DNA of 64,000 bases, taken from assembly GCF_039523035.1 (NCBI RefSeq), contig NZ_BAAAEN010000011.1, forward strand, positions 1 to 64,000. Reading direction: 5' to 3'. The translations under genes and the position numbers were made by a program. The notes below the pieces were generated by a model. The model did no database searches and was not told the origin of the DNA. It worked only from the letters and a program-made list of their open reading frames with translations. Positions 8,551-16,424 of the stretch are shown here, piece after piece (within the stretch, counting starts at the first letter, position 1; every line of letters begins with the position of its first letter). The DNA comes from Pigmentiphaga daeguensis (lineage in GTDB: Bacteria > Pseudomonadota > Gammaproteobacteria > Burkholderiales > Burkholderiaceae_B).

Positions 8551-9468
8551 CTAAGGTCTGGCAAGCGGCGGCGCCTCGGTGGGGCCACCGCCCGGATCAT
8601 AAAGGTCGAACTGCTTTTGTGCACGGTGGCGCACCAGCACCTGTCCCTGGCCTGCGAACATGGCGGCCAGTTGCTCCACCACGTAGACCGACCGGTGCGT
8701 TCCGCCCGTACAGCCTATGGCCACCGTCAGGTAGCTGCGCGTGTCCTGCATGTACTCCGGCAACCAGGTGCGGATGAAGGCGGCGATGTCGTCGATCATG
8801 CGTCCCACGCTGGGAATGGCTGCCAAAAAGTTCGCCACCGGGGCGTCCCGCCCCGTCAACGGCCGCAGGACCGGATCGTAGTGGGGGTTGGGCAGGCAGC
8901 GCACGTCGAACATCAGGTCCGCGTCCAGCGGCACGCTTTCCTTGAACGCGAACGATTCGAAGGTCAGGACCAGCGGCACGGTATCGGCCTGCACCACGTT
9001 GCGCACCCAGGACCGCAGTTGCGAGGGCGTCAGCCCCGTGGTGTCGATGACGTGCCCCAGTTCGCGCAGCGGCCCCAGCAACTCCCGCTCGTGCGCGATA
9101 CAGGCTTCGACCGAGGGCGCCACGCCTTCGTGGAACAGCTTGTCGGTCAGCGGATGGCGGCGGCGCGATTCCGAATAGCGCTGCACCAGCGTGCCGGTAT
9201 CGGCGTCCAGGAACACTACGCGGATCTCGGTGCCCAGCGCGCGCAGCGCATTGATGGTGCCGGGCAGGCTGGCGATGGCCCCGCTGGAACGCGCATCGAT
9301 GGATACCCCGACACGCTGCAGCCCTTCATCGTGCGCGGCCGCGATGAAATCGTGAAGAAAGCGGACCGGAAGATTATCGACGCAGTTGTAGCCGGCATCC
9401 TCCAGGGTACGAAGAGCCACGGACTTGCCCGAGCCCGAGATACCGGTGATGAAAACGACACGTAACAC
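8551..9468 (-). CDS. rapZ: RNase adapter protein RapZ
   Basis: A 305-residue protein starting at a GTG (9466-9468). The N-terminal P-loop GISGSGKS lies at about residues 9-16. The C-terminal half carries the conserved GCTGGTHRSVYVVEQL region that binds glucosamine-6-phosphate and RNA. In enterobacteria RapZ senses GlcN6P and recruits RNase E to the small RNA GlmZ. Here the RNA target is unknown, and family members in betaproteobacteria are known mainly as nucleotide-binding proteins. The gene lies in the ptsN/hprK neighbourhood, as usual, but is separated from hprK by a dispersed repeat. Confidence 0.93.
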   Translation of the reverse strand: MLRVVFITGISGSGKSVALRTLEDAGYNCVDNLPVRFLHDFIAAAHDEGLQRVGVSIDARSSGAIASLPGTINALRALGTEIRVVFLDADTGTLVQRYSESRRRHPLTDKLFHEGVAPSVEACIAHERELLGPLRELGHVIDTTGLTPSQLRSWVRNVVQADTVPLVLTFESFAFKESVPLDADLMFDVRCLPNPHYDPVLRPLTGRDAPVANFLAAIPSVGRMIDDIAAFIRTWLPEYMQDTRSYLTVAIGCTGGTHRSVYVVEQLAAMFAGQGQVLVRHRAQKQFDLYDPGGGPTEAPPLARP

Positions 9469-9530
9469 AGCAGGCTTTGCCTCGTAGGAGGTTCATTCAT
9501 CGAAGCCTGAACAATAACGCACATTCGTCG

Positions 9531-9812
9531 CCCCCCCCTACGCGCTTCGCGCGCCCCCCAGGGGGCGAAACCGGCGGACCGGCAAAGCCGGATCCGCGGT
9601 TTCCTGGGTCTAGGGAAACTATCTTGGATCGAAGCACTGTTGCTACCGCTGGCAGCCAGCGAAGCAACGGTGCCACAAACCAAGATAGCGGCACCAGACC
9701 CAGGATGCGGTGGATCCGGCTCCGCCGGTCCACCCGCATCGCCCCCTTGAGGGGGCCCGCGCAAGCGGGTAGGGGGTGGGCTTCCCTTGCGCCCGAAGGG
9801 CGTAGGGGGGGG
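9531..9812. repeat. Dispersed GC-rich palindromic element, copy 1 (fills rapZ-hprK gap)
   Basis: The 347-base gap between rapZ and hprK is almost wholly this element. It begins with a C-run plus TACGCGCTTCGCGCG and CCCCCCAGGGGGC. The interior contains GGATCCGC, a central CTAGGGAAAC, and GACCCAGGATGCGGTGGATC. It ends with CCCCCTTGAGGGGG and a TAGGGGGGGG run. The interior is nearly identical to copy 4 at 60923-61249. The ends are imperfect inverted repeats. No open frame with coding character or transposase is present. It stops 3 bases short of the hprK stop codon (9816-9818). Confidence 0.85.
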
Positions 9813-9815
9813 CCT

Positions 9816-10748
9816 CTACGGCTCGCCGTTCTGGATCGCGTCCATCTGCCGTTCCATGAATTCGGTCATGGTGTCGATGCCGCGCAGTTGCAGGATGGCG
9901 TTGCGCACCGCGGCTTCGACCAGTACGGCCAGGTTGCGGCCGGCGGCCACCGGCAGGACGACCTTGCGTATGGGCAGGGCCAGCACGTCCTGCGTCAGGG
10001 CCTGGAGGGGGAGGCGTTCGAAATTGGCTTCGGGCGAGGTGGTGCGGACCAGGTGGACGATGATCTTGAGCTTCATCTTCCGGCGCACCGAGGTCTCGCC
10101 GAAGATCGCGCGGATGTCCAGCAGGCCCAGGCCCCGCACTTCCAGCATGTTCTGCAGCAGCGGGGGGCAGCGGCCTTCGATGATGTTGGGCGCGATGCGG
10201 GAGAACTCCACCGCGTCGTCGGCCACCAGGCCGTGGCCGCGGGAGATCAGTTCGAGCGCAAGCTCGCTCTTGCCCAGGCCGGATTCGCCGGAGATCAGCA
10301 CGCCCATGCCGAGCACGTCCATGAATACGCCGTGGACGGTGGTGACGGGGGCGAGCTTCTTGCCCAGGTAGATGCGCAGGAGGTCGATGACCTGAGCCGC
10401 CGAGCGGGGCGATGCCAGCAGCGGCACGCCGCGCTGTTCGCAGTGCTCCAGCAGGTCGGCCGGCGCGGCCAGGCCGTCGGCCATGATGATGGCCGGCACG
10501 CCGCTGGCCAGCAGCTCGTCCAGGTGGTGGGCGCGTCGGCGCGCTTCCAGCCGGGCATAGAACGCCAGTTCCTCGTGGCCGAAGACCTGGATGCGCGACG
10601 GGTGGATGAGGTTCAGGTGGCCGACCAGGTCAGCGGCGGCCAGGCAGGTGTCGGGCAGCGGCGAGCGATTCGCGTTCGAGCGCCCGGCCAGCCAGCTCAA
10701 GGAAATCTTGTCGGTGTTCTCGTCGACCAGTTTTTCGATAGTAAGCAT
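9816..10748 (-). CDS. hprK: HPr kinase/phosphorylase
   Basis: A 310-residue bifunctional serine kinase/phosphorylase of HPr. The Walker A loop is G-E-S-G-L-G-K-S at 154-161, with H139 in the VHG motif that precedes it in the family. The family signature MLEVRGLGLLDI lies at 201-212. In proteobacteria that lack sugar PTS permeases, HprK joins PtsN and NPr in a regulatory chain. No EI or HPr gene is in this window. I chose the ATG at 10746-10748 (MLTIEK) over one three codons upstream. The C-terminus ends right beside the dispersed repeat. Confidence 0.95.
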   Translation of the reverse strand: MLTIEKLVDENTDKISLSWLAGRSNANRSPLPDTCLAAADLVGHLNLIHPSRIQVFGHEELAFYARLEARRRAHHLDELLASGVPAIIMADGLAAPADLLEHCEQRGVPLLASPRSAAQVIDLLRIYLGKKLAPVTTVHGVFMDVLGMGVLISGESGLGKSELALELISRGHGLVADDAVEFSRIAPNIIEGRCPPLLQNMLEVRGLGLLDIRAIFGETSVRRKMKLKIIVHLVRTTSPEANFERLPLQALTQDVLALPIRKVVLPVAAGRNLAVLVEAAVRNAILQLRGIDTMTEFMERQMDAIQNGEP

Positions 10749-10786
10749 GGGGCACACGGAGAAGGCGGCCGGCCGGGCCCGCCGGG

Positions 10787-11263
10787 TCAGACCGCGGCGT
10801 CGGACTGGGCCGGCTCCCAGTGGGTCAGCAGCGAATGGATCGCGCTGGCCGACGGTTCGGTGGCCAGGGCCTCGCGCAGCGCGCGGTTGGACAGCATCTG
10901 CGCCAGCTCGGACAGGATTTCCAGGTGTACCTGCGTAGCCTGCTCGGGCACCAGCAGGAACACCAGCATCTGCACCGGCTTGCCATCGGGGGCGTCGAAA
11001 TTGATGGGCTGGGCCAGGCGCACGAAGGCGGCCACGGCATCTGTCAGTCCCTTGATGCGGCCGTGCGGCACGGCAACGCCTTGCCCCAGGCCGGTCGAGC
11101 CGAGCCGTTCGCGCGCGAACAGGCTGTCGAACACCACCGAGCGGGCGATGCCGTGATTGTTCTCGAACAAAAGGCCGACTTGTTCGAAAACGCGCTTCTT
11201 GCTGGTGACTTCCAGATCAAGCAGCACGTTCGAAGGGGGGAGTATCCGCGAGATCAGATTCAT
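10787..11263 (-). CDS. ptsN: Nitrogen-PTS enzyme IIA (PtsN)
   Basis: A 158-residue PTS EIIA-Ntr domain protein. The phosphorylated histidine is H67 in VAVPHGRI. The family links nitrogen and carbon status to potassium transport, RpoN-dependent genes and stress responses through its phosphorylation state. The start is the ATG at 11261-11263 (MNLISRILPP), the canonical N-terminus. It lies 38 bases upstream of hprK on the same strand and downstream of hpf, as in related genomes. Confidence 0.95.
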   Translation of the reverse strand: MNLISRILPPSNVLLDLEVTSKKRVFEQVGLLFENNHGIARSVVFDSLFARERLGSTGLGQGVAVPHGRIKGLTDAVAAFVRLAQPINFDAPDGKPVQMLVFLLVPEQATQVHLEILSELAQMLSNRALREALATEPSASAIHSLLTHWEPAQSDAAV

Positions 11264-11596
11264 AACGTATGCGCCGGTCGGGCGATACAAATTCGCACAA
11301 TAGATGGACCAGGCGACATCTTTTGGAGATGGACGTCGATTATAGCCACCGGCCCGGTTCTGTCACGGAAAGCGGCACTTTTGTGCCCCGCAAACAACCC
11401 GTCCGTATCCCGACCCTGCATCACATGCCCTCGTCCCACGAAGGAAGCGCCCACCCGGGACCCTACCCCGTCCCTCGAAAACCATGGCGCAGCGCGGCAT
11501 TTCTCGATCCCGATCACGGCTAACTGGACGCAAACCCATCCCTTAAACGTTACAACGGCGGGAAAAGCCTCCTTTCCCCGCCGACCGATGTTTACC
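11264..11596. other. Gene-free stretch between ptsN and the repeat before hpf
   Basis: No frame with coding character, RNA gene or clear terminator is visible. The part next to ptsN is less GC-rich and probably carries the ptsN promoter, but I see no convincing -35/-10 pair. Confidence 0.5.
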
Positions 11597-11702
11597 CCCA
11601 GGGCACAGCGGATCCGGCTTTGCCGGTCCGCCAGTGCCGCCCCCTTGAGGGGGCGCGCGAAGCGCGTAGGGGGTGGGCTTCCTTTCAGGGCGTAGGGGGG
11701 GG
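11597..11702. repeat. Dispersed GC-rich element, half copy 2 (overlaps the hpf 3' end)
   Basis: This copy corresponds only to the right half of copy 1. It runs from CCCAGGGCACAGCGGATCC through CCCCCTTGAGGGGGC and AGCGCGTAGGGGGTGGGC to the terminal TAGGGGGGGG run. The terminal run is read as codons at the end of hpf. Confidence 0.75.
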
Positions 11703-12014
11703 AATTCTTTTTATTGCTTCCTCGACCCGAGGTCGCTGGACCTTGTCCTTGTACTTGATGACCTGGCGGTCGACTTTATCGACAAGGGCATCGATGGCCG
11801 CGTATAGATTTTCTTCTTGGGCCTCGCAATGGACGTCCTTGCCTCGGAGATGCATGGTGATTTCCGCGCTGTGGCGCAGTTTTTCCACGGAAAGCAGCAC
11901 CTGGATATCGATGACGTGATCGAAATGCCTCAGCACCCGCGTGAGCTTGTTCAGGACGTACTCACGTATGGCAGGGGTCACGATGAGGTGATGTCCGCTG
12001 ATGCTCAGATTCAT
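11685..12014 (-). CDS. hpf: Ribosome hibernation-promoting factor (short HPF/RaiA family)
   Basis: A 109-residue S30AE-family protein. The beta-alpha-beta fold core and the basic patch (HLRGKDVHCEAQEENLYAAI) are present. The length matches short HPF, which promotes 100S ribosome dimers in stationary phase. A strong ribosome site (AAGGAGGG on the minus strand, about 12018-12026) supports the ATG at 12012-12014. Oddly, the last five residues PPPTP and the stop codon are encoded by the end of a dispersed repeat, so the native C-terminus has probably been replaced or extended. The neighbours are rpoN upstream and ptsN downstream, the conserved order. Confidence 0.93.
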   Translation of the reverse strand: MNLSISGHHLIVTPAIREYVLNKLTRVLRHFDHVIDIQVLLSVEKLRHSAEITMHLRGKDVHCEAQEENLYAAIDALVDKVDRQVIKYKDKVQRPRVEEAIKRIPPPTP

Positions 12015-12061
12015 GTAAAGCCCTCCTTGAAGCAATGTACCGGGAGACTTCCCCGGAGCCC

Positions 12062-12108
12062 GCGCCCATGTCCGCAGGGCATGGGCGCTTGTGGCACGAG
12101 CGTGCCAC
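12062..12108 (-). promoter_or_regulatory. Two adjacent perfect hairpins in the hpf leader
   Basis: The rpoN-hpf gap holds two back-to-back inverted repeats: GTGGCACG-AG-CGTGCCAC at 12091-12108, and 9-base arms GCGCCCATG/CATGGGCGC at 12062-12070 and 12080-12088 with a 9-base loop. No T-run follows either one, so they are not standard terminators. They lie 48-94 bases upstream of the hpf start and would be in its 5' leader or in the rpoN-hpf mRNA. A processing or attenuation role is a guess. Confidence 0.5.
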
Positions 12109-12289
12109 TTTGCTTGCGTCGCTCCGATGTTCCGGATGTCGCCACGCAATCGAAGTGGCTGGCACATGCGTTTTCAGCGGTTGCTATAAAGATGAGCCTT
12201 TATCCGGGGCTTTCAAGTACGGTCTAACCCTAGCATCGCGATTGGGTGATGGATACGCGGCATGCGATGCCGCGCGGGCGCGATCCGTA

Positions 12290-13765
12290 CTAGATGCTCT
12301 TACGCAGCGAAACCGGCGGAATCTTGAGCGCTTCGCGGTATTTGGCCACCGTGCGGCGGGCCACGACGATACCCTGCTCCCCCAGCGTCTGCGCAAGTTG
12401 GCTGTCGGATAGTGGCTGGGTAGGATCCTCCGCACCAATGAGTTGCTTGATCAGCGCACGGATCGCCGTGGACGATGCCGCTCCTCCGGTCTCCGTGGCG
12501 ACGTGGCTGCCGAAGAAATACTTGAGCTCGAAAGTCCCCAGGGGGGTAAGCATGTATTTCTGCGTAGTGACGCGTGAGATCGTCGACTCATGCAAGCCTA
12601 GTGTATCTGCTATTTCGCGTAATACAAGAGGCCGCATGGCGACTTCGCCATGGTTGAGGAAACCCTGCTGCCGGTCGACGATGGCCTGGGCCACGCGCAG
12701 GATGGTGTCGAAGCGTTGCTGGACATTGCGTATCAGCCAGCGCGCCTCCTGCAGCTGCGAGGACAGCCCGGGATGGGCCGAGCTGCGTTCCGATTTCAGG
12801 ATCTGCGCGTACATCTGGTTGATGCGCAGCCGCGGCATGGCTTCGCCGTTGAGCGTCGCGCGCCACTGGTTGCCGACCTTGCGCACGATCACGTCGGGCA
12901 CGACGTAGTCCGCCGCGGGCGACGAATAGCGCGAACCGGGCCGGGGGTCGAGCCGGCGGATCAGGCTCTGGGCCGCGCGCAACTGGTCGTCGTTGCAGCC
13001 CAGCGCCTTGCGCAGCTTGGCGTAGTCACGCGCACCCAGCAGGGGCAGGTGCTGGGCCGCGATCTGGCGGGCCAGCGCCAGCACCTCGGCATCGCGGGCC
13101 TCGGGCAGGCAGTCGAGGTCCGGCGTGCGCAATTGCAGGCAGAGGCATTCGGAAATGTTGCGGGCGCCCACGCCGGCAGGGTCGAAGGACTGGAGCAGCC
13201 CCAGCGCGGAGCGCAGTTCGTCGGCGTCGATTTCCAGCTCGGGCGGGAACAGCGCGGCGAGCTCTTCCAGCGACACGTCCAGATAGCCGTTGTCGTCCAG
13301 CTCGTCGACCAGCGCCGTCACCAGCGCCGCATCGCGCGGCGTGGCCTGCGTGAGCGCGAGCTGGCCCAGCAGGTGCTCGCGCAGCGACGCGTCGGGCGCG
13401 GCCAGTTGCGGCGCGGTGTCGTCGTCGTGTTCGCCGCCGGGGCGGTGCAGCTCCGGCATGTCGGGCGGGTCCGGTCCGTCGCCGGCGTCGGCCGGCGTCG
13501 GGGCTTCCACGGTCTCGCCGCCGGGTTCCCCGTCGGCTTCCGGCGCGGCGGGCGCGGTCGTGTGCATGCTGCCGTCGGCGTCGACCCGCAGCGTAGCCGC
13601 CACGGGATCGTCCTCGCGTTCGAGCAGCGGGTTCTCTTGCAGGATCTGCTCGATCTCGTGCTCGAGTTCGAGGGTCGACAGCTGCAGCAGCTTGATCGAC
13701 TGCTGCAGCGCCGGCGTCAGCGCCAGGTGCTGGGAGGTGCGAAGTTGGAGTCCGGGTTTGAGCAT
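12290..13765 (-). CDS. rpoN: RNA polymerase sigma-54 factor
   Basis: A 491-residue sigma-54. The glutamine/leucine-rich activator-interacting N-terminus (LQLRTSQHLALTPALQQSI) is intact. An acidic region II follows (about 60-130), then the core-binding and DNA-binding domains and the RpoN box ARRTVAKYRE at 469-478. It directs transcription from -24/-12 promoters with AAA+ activators. I took the ATG at 13763-13765; a GTG two codons upstream is possible. It lies 9 bases after lptB in a long envelope operon. Confidence 0.96.
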   Translation of the reverse strand: MLKPGLQLRTSQHLALTPALQQSIKLLQLSTLELEHEIEQILQENPLLEREDDPVAATLRVDADGSMHTTAPAAPEADGEPGGETVEAPTPADAGDGPDPPDMPELHRPGGEHDDDTAPQLAAPDASLREHLLGQLALTQATPRDAALVTALVDELDDNGYLDVSLEELAALFPPELEIDADELRSALGLLQSFDPAGVGARNISECLCLQLRTPDLDCLPEARDAEVLALARQIAAQHLPLLGARDYAKLRKALGCNDDQLRAAQSLIRRLDPRPGSRYSSPAADYVVPDVIVRKVGNQWRATLNGEAMPRLRINQMYAQILKSERSSAHPGLSSQLQEARWLIRNVQQRFDTILRVAQAIVDRQQGFLNHGEVAMRPLVLREIADTLGLHESTISRVTTQKYMLTPLGTFELKYFFGSHVATETGGAASSTAIRALIKQLIGAEDPTQPLSDSQLAQTLGEQGIVVARRTVAKYREALKIPPVSLRKSI

Positions 13766-13774
13766 GGGCACCGC

Positions 13775-14584
13775 TTACATGCGGAAGTGTTCTCCGAGGT
13801 AGACCCGCCGCACGGCCGGATCGCCGACGATCTCCTCGGGGTGTCCGCTGGCCAGTACCGTGCCGTCGCTGATGATGTAGGCGCGGTCGCAGATGCCCAG
13901 GGTCTCGCGCACGTTGTGATCGGTGATGAGCACGCCTATGCCGCGTCCCTTGAGGAAGCGCACGATGCGCTGGATCTCGATGACGGCGATGGGGTCCACG
14001 CCGGCGAAGGGTTCGTCCAGCAGGATGAAGCGCGGATTGGTGGCGAGCGCGCGCGCGATCTCGACGCGGCGGCGTTCGCCGCCGGACAGCGAGATTGCGG
14101 CGTTGCTGCGGATGTGTCCGATCTGCAATTCGTCCAGCAGCGATTCCAGGCTTTCGTTCACCTGTTTCGCGTCCAGCGGCGCGCCCTGTTCGTTGCGCTG
14201 CAGCTCGAGCACCGCGCGGATGTTCTGTTCGACGTTGAGCCGGCGGAAGACCGAGGCGTCCTGGGGCAGGTAGGAAAGCCCCAGCCGCGCGCGCTTGTGG
14301 ATGGGCAGGCTGGTGACCGAGACGCGATCGATATCTATGCTGCCGGCGTCGGCGGGCACCAGTCCGACGATCATGTAGAAGCAGGTGGTCTTGCCCGCGC
14401 CGTTGGGGCCCAGCAGTCCCACCACCTCGCCGCCGTCCACGTGCAGCGACACGTTCTTGACCACCGTGCGTCCTTGATAGGACTTGCGCAGGCCTTCGGC
14501 CCGCAGGCGGCCGTCGCCCCGGGCGGACTCTTCGGCGCGCGGCGCCCCGGCCGGCGTTCCGGCCTCGACGAGCGGCGCGTTCAT
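13775..14584 (-). CDS. lptB: LPS export ABC transporter ATPase LptB
   Basis: A 269-residue ABC ATPase that powers lipopolysaccharide extraction by LptB2FG. Walker A GPNGAGKT, signature LSGGE, Walker B FILLDEP and the switch histidine (ITDHN) are all present. An N-terminal tail of about 25 Ala/Glu-rich residues precedes the usual start. The ATG at 14582-14584 overlaps the lptA stop (ATGA), so translation is coupled. Confidence 0.96.
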   Translation of the reverse strand: MNAPLVEAGTPAGAPRAEESARGDGRLRAEGLRKSYQGRTVVKNVSLHVDGGEVVGLLGPNGAGKTTCFYMIVGLVPADAGSIDIDRVSVTSLPIHKRARLGLSYLPQDASVFRRLNVEQNIRAVLELQRNEQGAPLDAKQVNESLESLLDELQIGHIRSNAAISLSGGERRRVEIARALATNPRFILLDEPFAGVDPIAVIEIQRIVRFLKGRGIGVLITDHNVRETLGICDRAYIISDGTVLASGHPEEIVGDPAVRRVYLGEHFRM

Positions 14585-15189
14585 TGTGCCGCCTTGCCCG
14601 AGGTCGGGGCGCCGCAGCCCGCCGCCGGCGCGCCGGCGGCCGTCTGGCCGCGCGGCTGGATGATGGTGCGCACGCGCTGGTTGGACGTCGGGGCTTGCGG
14701 CCCGCCGGTGGCGGTGTAGGTATCGGTGCGCTGGTTGTAGGTCACGCGCTGGCCGCGCACTTCGTCGACCATCTGTTCGCAGGCCAGGCGCTTGACGACC
14801 GCCTTCGAGATGAAATGGATCAGCTCGCCGCGTCCGTCGTACTCGACGCGTTCGGCCACGCCCTCGACGTATTCGTCCGTGCCTTCGCGCCGCTGGCGCA
14901 CGTTGACCAGCTTGCCGCCGTTGGCGGTGGCGACGCCGAACTGGTAGCCCTCGGCGTCCTCGCGCAGCTCGAGGCGGTCGGCGCGCAGGATCAGCGAGCC
15001 CTTGGTCAGCACGACGTTGCCGGTGAAGATGCTGGTCTGCTTCAGGTCGTCGTAGCGCAGCGCGTCGGCATCCACCGTCGTCGGCTGGTTGCGGTCGGCG
15101 GCGGCCGCGAGCGCCTGGGCGCCGCAGGCGAGGGCCGCCAGGGCGAGCATGGCCTGGGCGGCGTATCGGGAAAATCGGTGATGTGGCAC
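14581..15189 (-). CDS. lptA: Periplasmic LPS-transport protein LptA
   Basis: A 202-residue protein with a GTG start, a signal peptide (cleavage after about ALAAA, near residue 30) and an OstA/LptA jelly-roll domain (about 36-155). LptA polymerises into the periplasmic bridge that carries LPS from LptC to LptD. The C-terminal 45 residues are Ala/Gly/Pro-rich and probably disordered. It lies between lptC (7-base gap) and lptB (4-base overlap). Confidence 0.94.
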   Translation of the reverse strand: MPHHRFSRYAAQAMLALAALACGAQALAAAADRNQPTTVDADALRYDDLKQTSIFTGNVVLTKGSLILRADRLELREDAEGYQFGVATANGGKLVNVRQRREGTDEYVEGVAERVEYDGRGELIHFISKAVVKRLACEQMVDEVRGQRVTYNQRTDTYTATGGPQAPTSNQRVRTIIQPRGQTAAGAPAAGCGAPTSGKAAQ

Positions 15190-15196
15190 GGTGTTT

Positions 15197-15814
15197 CTAT
15201 CCTTTGGATGGCTGTCGGGCCGAGGGAGCGGCCGGCCGCGTGCTGCCCGGCACGATCTGCACCCGCGTCTGCTCGTTGACCTTCAGTTCGCGCGAGACGT
15301 TGTCGTAGCGCATGCCGCGTCCCTGTATGCGCGTGGTGCCGTTGACCACGGTGGCGGGCAGGTCCGTGTAGGCGACATCCTCGTCGGGCAGCAGGGTGAC
15401 TTCCTCGCTGCGTATGTCGAGCTCGGGACGTCCCTGCCCGGCCAGCCTCCGCAACTGGACGTCGCCGCGCATGACCACGCGCGCGCCGTCCTGGTCCATC
15501 CTGGCGTGCTGCGAGGTCGCCGTCATGGTCGGCCGCTCGGTGCGCTGGCTGACCGCGCGGAACTGCGTGACTTCCGAGGAGTCGTCGTCCGGGTAGTGCT
15601 CCAGCCGGTCGCCTTCCATGCGCGTCATCGGCATGCCGTGCTCGTCGCTGCGGACCATGACGAACTGCTCGACGAAGGAGTCGATCTCGTGGGTCAGCCG
15701 GCGCGGAGGATCTTCCTTGACCGCCCGCTTGGCATAGTCGGCCGCCCACCACGTGCCGGCCACCAGGGCGGCCAGCAGCGCGATCGATACCCCGGAGGCG
15801 AGTCGGTCTTTCAT
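15197..15814 (-). CDS. lptC: LPS export system protein LptC
   Basis: A 205-residue bitopic inner-membrane protein with one N-terminal helix (about residues 7-25) followed by a periplasmic LptC domain. LptC receives LPS from LptB2FG and hands it to LptA. The ATG at 15812-15814 overlaps the kdsC stop by 4 bases. Confidence 0.93.
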   Translation of the reverse strand: MKDRLASGVSIALLAALVAGTWWAADYAKRAVKEDPPRRLTHEIDSFVEQFVMVRSDEHGMPMTRMEGDRLEHYPDDDSSEVTQFRAVSQRTERPTMTATSQHARMDQDGARVVMRGDVQLRRLAGQGRPELDIRSEEVTLLPDEDVAYTDLPATVVNGTTRIQGRGMRYDNVSRELKVNEQTRVQIVPGSTRPAAPSARQPSKG

Positions 15815-16419
15815 TGGGGAGAGGATCCGGCGGTGATGGTCGTGCGGGTGCGGCTGGTGATGTAGCCGCCCAGCCGGCCCTGCGCGGCCAGGATCAGGTC
15901 GCAGCACTCGCGTGCCGCGCCATCTCCGGCGGGGCGGGTGGCCACCCAGTGGGCGGCCTGGGCGACGTAGACCGGCGCTTCCGCCACGCTGGCGGCGAAG
16001 CCCACGCGCTGCATGGCGGCCAGGTCGATGATGTCGTCGCCCATAAAGCCGACCGCGTCCAGCTCGACGTTGCAGCGCTGCGCCAGCGCGGTCACGGCCG
16101 CGCTCTTGTCGCGCACGCCCTGCTGGACCTCGGAGATGCCCAGCTCGGCGGCGCGCCGCGATACGGTGGGCGAGTCGCGCCCGGTCATGAACACGACCTC
16201 GATGCCGCTTTCGTGCAGCATGCGCAGCCCGAAGCCGTCCAGCGCATGGAAGCGCTTCACGGTCTCGCCGTGCTCGCCGTAGTAGAGGCGGCCGTCGGTC
16301 AGGACGCCGTCGACGTCGAAGATCATCAGTCGCAGCCGGGAGACGCGTTCGCGCACGTCTTGCGGCACGCGGGCCAGGATCAGGGCTTCGGCCGGATGGG
16401 GAGTGAGGGGGATCGCCAT
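15811..16419 (-). CDS. kdsC: 3-deoxy-D-manno-octulosonate 8-phosphate phosphatase
   Basis: A 202-residue HAD phosphatase of the KdsC type. The motif DVDGVLTDG carries the nucleophile D35 and acid D37. Motif II T in VVFMTGRDS, lysine in RDKSAAV and motif IV GFMGDDIIDLAAM follow. It removes phosphate from Kdo-8-phosphate to give Kdo for the LPS inner core. It is encoded 5 bases after kdsD in the same operon. Confidence 0.95.
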   Translation of the reverse strand: MAIPLTPHPAEALILARVPQDVRERVSRLRLMIFDVDGVLTDGRLYYGEHGETVKRFHALDGFGLRMLHESGIEVVFMTGRDSPTVSRRAAELGISEVQQGVRDKSAAVTALAQRCNVELDAVGFMGDDIIDLAAMQRVGFAASVAEAPVYVAQAAHWVATRPAGDGAARECCDLILAAQGRLGGYITSRTRTTITAGSSPQ

Positions 16420-16424
16420 GGAAC

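Noticed and set aside
9477..9815. Short open frames within dispersed repeats (for example across 9477-9815 and 60969-61267)
   Set aside because: They translate GC-rich inverted repeats, have no ribosome site, and frames are not conserved among the four copies.
12091..12108. Sigma-54-like promoter (TGGCAC...TGCC) upstream of hpf, next to rpoN
   Set aside because: The GG and GC dinucleotides are one base too close on both strands and the TTGC part of the -12 element is missing. The match is explained by the palindrome.
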